Assembly: GCA_913041095.1 (NCBI GenBank)
Contig: CAJWIB010000097.1
Span: 1 to 8,641, forward strand
Reading direction: 5' to 3'
DNA length: 8,641 nt
Source: an uncultured Rhodospirillaceae bacterium
Lineage (GTDB): Bacteria > Pseudomonadota > Alphaproteobacteria > Rhodospirillales > UBA2165
Positions 5,796 through 8,641 of the stretch are shown here, one piece after another. How positions within the stretch are numbered: the stretch's first letter is position 1; each line of letters opens with the position of its first letter. Under the pieces are notes generated by a model, which was not told the DNA's origin, did not search any database, and worked only from the letters and a program-made list of their open reading frames with translations. The translations under genes were made by a program, and so were the position numbers.

Positions 5796-6623
5796 ATGAA
5801 ACCAAATAATTTTAATTACGTCCGCGCCGAATCTGTTGATCATGTGCTGAGCTGTTTGGCTGAACACGGTGAAAACGCGCGTATTTTAGCTGGCGGGCAA
5901 TCATTGATCGCGATGATGAACTTTCGCTTGGTAGAACCGGCCTATCTGATTGATATCTCCGATCTTGACGAATTGAAAGAGATCAAACTGAACGGTAACA
6001 GTGTCGAAATATCAGCCGCTGTTACCCAGGCCAAAGTGATCTCAGCACCCGATGTTAATGAGTATTTACCCTTGCTGGTGGACGCTTTGCATAATGTTGG
6101 TCATTTTCAAACCCGAACCAAAGGAACTTTTTGCGGCAGTATCGCCCATGCCGATCCAAGCTCAGAACAGCCCTTGTGTTTTGCCGTATTGGGTGGCAAA
6201 ACGGTATTAAAATCCAAGCGCGGTGAACGGGTTGTGCCCGTCTCCGATTTTCAAACCGGCCTGATGGCAACCGCCCGGGAAGATGACGAACTTTTATCCT
6301 CGGTCCGCTTGCCGGTGCAGAACCCAAGCGCCGGCTATGCCTTTGAGGAAGTTACTAGACGGCAGGGAGATTTCGCCATTGTCGCCATCGCGGTAATCGC
6401 CGAAGGTAAAAATATCAGGATAGGCGTCGGAGGCGTGGCTGGCCGCCCTGAGGTTAGAAATTGGGACAACCTCGCCGACGGTGATATTGACGAGGCGCTT
6501 AATGCTTTTGCTTGGAAATTGGGCGATAACGAAGACATTCATGCGAGCGCTAAATACCGCCGCCAATTGGTGCGCCGCATTGGCCGCCGTGTCATTGAGA
6601 AGGCCAGAAAATGCCGCAGCTAA
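5796..6623 (+). CDS. FAD-binding medium subunit of molybdenum hydroxylase (CoxM family)
   Basis: The 275-residue product is close to the usual 270-290. The N-terminus (MKPNNFNYVRAES) and the FAD pyrophosphate-binding motif AGGQS at 32-36 fit the CoxM/XDH FAD domain. The second FAD motif normally reads T-x-G-G-S; here it is TFCGS at 111-115, followed by IAHADPSSEQP (116-126), so Cys113 replaces the first glycine. RRQGDFAIVA at 188-197 and the C-terminal helix with YRRQLVRRIGRRVIEKA (254-270) are also typical. It would carry electrons from the small subunit's Fe-S clusters to an external acceptor. No extra [4Fe-4S] insertion, as found in 4-hydroxybenzoyl-CoA reductase, is present. The gene overlaps the small-subunit gene by 13 bp. 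It is separated from its large subunit by the putative insertion. Confidence 0.93.
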   Translation: MKPNNFNYVRAESVDHVLSCLAEHGENARILAGGQSLIAMMNFRLVEPAYLIDISDLDELKEIKLNGNSVEISAAVTQAKVISAPDVNEYLPLLVDALHNVGHFQTRTKGTFCGSIAHADPSSEQPLCFAVLGGKTVLKSKRGERVVPVSDFQTGLMATAREDDELLSSVRLPVQNPSAGYAFEEVTRRQGDFAIVAIAVIAEGKNIRIGVGGVAGRPEVRNWDNLADGDIDEALNAFAWKLGDNEDIHASAKYRRQLVRRIGRRVIEKARKCRS

Positions 6624-7099
6624 ACCAGGAAACCAAACATAAAATCAGCTTTTCCCTGAACGGCAAAGAAGTCAGCGGCTATACTGAGCCACGCACATTG
6701 CTGAGCGATTTTCTGCGCCAGGAAATGGCGCTAATGGGTGTACATGTCTCCTGCGAGCACGGCGTCTGCGGCTCCTGCACCGTGCAAATCGATGGCAAAG
6801 CCGTGCGCTCCTGCCTTACCTTTGCGGTTCAGGTCGAAGGACGGGCTGTCGATACGGTCGAAAGCCTGGCCGATGAACATGGTGAGATGAGTGATCTCCA
6901 AATAGCTTTTCGAAAACATCATGGCTTGCAATGCGGCTACTGCACGCCCGGTATTTTGATGTCGGTTGAGGCCTTCCTAGAAATTAATCCCAAGCCAAAC
7001 GAAGATGAAATTCGTGAAATGCTGAGCGGTCACATATGCCGTTGTACGGGCTACACTGGGATGGTTCGCGCCATCCAGGACGTTGTCGAAACCAGATGA
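6611..7099 (+). CDS. Two-[2Fe-2S] small subunit of molybdenum hydroxylase (CoxS family)
   Basis: The 162-residue product has the normal length. An N-terminal plant-type ferredoxin domain has C48, C53 and C56 (in SCEHGVCGSC) with C68. A C-terminal helical domain has C108 and C111 (QCGYC) with C143 and C145 (HICRCTGY). All eight cluster ligands are intact, so both clusters should form. It passes electrons from the molybdenum cofactor to FAD. The ATG at 6611 follows GAGAAGG (6597-6603) with a 7-nt spacing and lies 13 bp inside the end of the FAD-subunit gene, which supports translational coupling. A CoA-ligase gene starts 27 bp after the stop. Confidence 0.96.
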   Translation: MPQLNQETKHKISFSLNGKEVSGYTEPRTLLSDFLRQEMALMGVHVSCEHGVCGSCTVQIDGKAVRSCLTFAVQVEGRAVDTVESLADEHGEMSDLQIAFRKHHGLQCGYCTPGILMSVEAFLEINPKPNEDEIREMLSGHICRCTGYTGMVRAIQDVVETR

Positions 7100-7115
7100 T
7101 TTTTTTAAAAATTAT

Positions 7116-7120
7116 AGGAA
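7116..7120 (+). promoter_or_regulatory. Ribosome binding site AGGAA for the CoA ligase
   Basis: AGGAA lies 6 nt before the ATG at 7127 in the 27-bp gap after the small-subunit stop. The same gap holds a run of seven T without a preceding hairpin, so it is not a terminator, and cotranscription with the oxidase genes is likely. Confidence 0.65.
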
Positions 7121-7126
7121 ACAGTC

Positions 7127-8641
7127 ATGCAGGATAACACCGTCACACTCGATGAGTCCGAAAGCCCGGCGGCAATTCGTTTTTCGCCGGTTTTCAATGT
7201 TGCTGTACCTTTTATTGACCGCCATCTTAAGGAAGGCAGAGCCGATAAAATTGCGATCAAAACCGTCGACGAAAACGTCACTTATGGTGAGCTCTCTGAG
7301 CGGGTAAACCGAGCCGGGAATGCCCTTTTATCCATCGGCGTTAAGCCGGCCGAACGAGTGTTGATGGTGGTGAAAGACTGCCCTGAATTCATCTATGCAT
7401 TTTTTGGGTCGATTAAAGCCGGCATTGTGCCAGTACCGGTCAATACCATGATGCGTGTCGCGGATTATAAATATCTGATCGAGAATTCCGAATGCACCAC
7501 CCTGGTCTTCAGTCCTGAATTCTCGAATACGATCATTGAAGCGCTGGACCTGGTTGACCAATCACCAAATTATACCCTGACGACCAACGAATTGAGCGCC
7601 CAAATGACAGATGCCTCGGATGACTTGGAAGCAGCTGCCACGACTGAGGATACAGTTTGTTTCTGGCTCTATTCTTCCGGCTCGACCGGAAATCCAAAAG
7701 GCGTCGTTCATCCCCATCGCTCGATGGTCTATACCAGCCAATGCGCCGGTGTTGATACCATTGGCATTTGTGAGGATGATATCTGCTTTTCGGTCAGCAA
7801 AATGTTTCACTCCTATGGCTTTGGCAATGCCCTAACGTTTCCGCTCTGGGTTGGCGCAACAATTGCACTCAGTGATCAAAAAGTTACCCCGGCAATGACC
7901 TTCGAGGCGATCGAAAAGTTCCGGCCGACACTGTTTTTTGGTGTGCCAACGCTTTATGCTCAGCAGCTCCATGCGATGGATAAGGAAATGACCGATACAA
8001 GCTCCATCCGCCAATGCATCTCCGCCGGGGAAGCCTTACCTGGTGATGTGCTGATGCGCTGGCAGGAAAAGACCGGCACGTTGATCGTTGATGGCCTCGG
8101 TTCAACCGAAGCGCTTCACATCTTTGTTAGTAATACGGCTGCAGATTACAAACCCGGTACCTCGGGACGGGTAGTCGGCCGTTATGAAGTGCGCATTGTC
8201 TATGAGGATGGCAACGAAGTAGAACAAGGCGAAATCGGCACCTTGCATGTCCGGGGCGGTTCAACCGCGATGGAATATTGGAAATACCCTGAAAAAACCG
8301 CTGCCACCATGCTGCCTGAAGGCTGGCTAAATACCGGTGATATGTATTTTCAAGACGAAGAGGGCTATTACGTCAATAGCGGACGTGGCGATGACATGCT
8401 CAAAGTTGGCGGGCTGTGGTGTTCACCGACTGAGATCGAAGCCTGCCTCATCGAGCACGAAAAGGTCCTGGAAGTTGCCGTGGTCGGCCGTGCTGATCCG
8501 GACGGTTTAACCAAACCAGAAGCCCATATTATTTTGAACAACCACGATGATGCCGGGCCGGAAACCGAGGAAGAATTGCTGACCCACTGCAAAGCCGGTA
8601 TTGCCCACTATAAATACCCCCACTGGTTCAACTTCGTCGAG
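7127..8641 (+). CDS. Benzoate-CoA-ligase-family acyl-CoA synthetase (AMP-forming; 3' end cut off by window)
   Basis: The frame is open from ATG 7127 to the last base, giving 505 residues; the family runs to about 510-540. The ATP-binding P-loop YSSGSTGNPKG is at 182-192, the A5 motif DGLGSTE at 322-328, NTGD (A7) at 402-405, and the hinge/A8 motif GRGDDMLKVGG at 419-429, followed by LWCSP. Near the end, AHYKYPHWFNFVE (493-505) corresponds to the segment just before the A10 lysine motif (P-K-T-x-x-G-K), which falls outside the window. The YSSGSTG, GLGSTE and GGLW-SP patterns point to the benzoate/aryl-CoA ligase branch. It should activate an aromatic or heteroaromatic carboxylate to its CoA thioester via an acyl-AMP. 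Its position directly after a molybdenum hydroxylase suggests it makes that enzyme's substrate, as the furoyl-CoA synthetase gene hmfD does. The exact acid cannot be predicted from sequence alone. Confidence 0.9.
   Translation, partial: MQDNTVTLDESESPAAIRFSPVFNVAVPFIDRHLKEGRADKIAIKTVDENVTYGELSERVNRAGNALLSIGVKPAERVLMVVKDCPEFIYAFFGSIKAGIVPVPVNTMMRVADYKYLIENSECTTLVFSPEFSNTIIEALDLVDQSPNYTLTTNELSAQMTDASDDLEAAATTEDTVCFWLYSSGSTGNPKGVVHPHRSMVYTSQCAGVDTIGICEDDICFSVSKMFHSYGFGNALTFPLWVGATIALSDQKVTPAMTFEAIEKFRPTLFFGVPTLYAQQLHAMDKEMTDTSSIRQCISAGEALPGDVLMRWQEKTGTLIVDGLGSTEALHIFVSNTAADYKPGTSGRVVGRYEVRIVYEDGNEVEQGEIGTLHVRGGSTAMEYWKYPEKTAATMLPEGWLNTGDMYFQDEEGYYVNSGRGDDMLKVGGLWCSPTEIEACLIEHEKVLEVAVVGRADPDGLTKPEAHIILNNHDDAGPETEEELLTHCKAGIAHYKYPHWFNFVE

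Noticed and set aside
5612..5809. A 65-codon + strand frame with a repeated Leu-Pro-Thr-His pattern
   Set aside because: It begins with TTG and has no ribosome binding site. The pattern is the translation of the 12-bp tandem repeat, and it runs into the FAD-subunit gene in the wrong frame.
5682..5867. A 61-codon minus-strand frame
   Set aside because: Its first part is antisense to the FAD-subunit gene and the rest is AT-rich spacer. The protein shows no recognisable family.

Overview
The window comes from a bacterium of moderate GC content (roughly half GC in genes, with clearly AT-richer gaps). All recognisable genes lie on the + strand. Family content (a two-subunit thiamine-diphosphate E1, a CO dehydrogenase/xanthine dehydrogenase-type molybdenum hydroxylase with separate L, M and S subunits, and a benzoate-CoA-ligase-type enzyme) fits a proteobacterium, perhaps a marine or soil alphaproteobacterium. 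That assignment is inference from gene content only.

Layout: (1) 1-709, the 3' part of an E1 alpha subunit gene, followed at 720-1694 by its E1 beta partner. (2) 1699-2088, a small four-helix DoxX-type membrane protein only 4 bp after E1 beta. (3) 2089-2220, an AT-rich gap. (4) 2221-5184, a 987-residue molybdopterin-binding large subunit carrying a CoxG/SRPBCC domain fused at its C-terminus. (5) 5185-5795, a 611-bp AT-rich stretch without a credible gene. (6) 5796-6623, the FAD-binding medium subunit, overlapping by 13 bp with 6611-7099, the two-[2Fe-2S] small subunit. (7) 7127 to the window end, a benzoate-CoA-ligase-family acyl-CoA synthetase lacking only its extreme C-terminus.

How the genes may work together: L(+G)-M-S plus an adjacent aryl/heteroaryl-CoA synthetase suggests a route in which a carboxylic acid is activated to its CoA thioester and hydroxylated by a molybdenum enzyme, using water as oxygen donor and passing electrons through Fe-S and FAD. 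The same order (large, FAD, Fe-S, CoA ligase) is known from the hmfABCD genes of 2-furoate catabolism, but the substrate here cannot be read from sequence. The large subunit has neither of the standard CoxL active-site signatures (CSFR or RGAGR) and has RGFGGPQ instead, so it should not be called a CO dehydrogenase. The upstream E1 pair could act on a 2-oxo acid in the same or a neighbouring pathway; no E2 or E3 gene is visible.

The most striking non-coding observation is in 5168-5785. The gap looks like a roughly 600-bp non-autonomous mobile element inserted exactly at the L/M gene junction. A perfect 12-nt direct repeat (TTAAAATACTGG) flanks it, imperfect terminal inverted repeats lie at its ends, and removing 606 bp in silico rebuilds a tight operon junction in which the large-subunit stop and the medium-subunit start overlap as TGATG behind an intact GGAGG.
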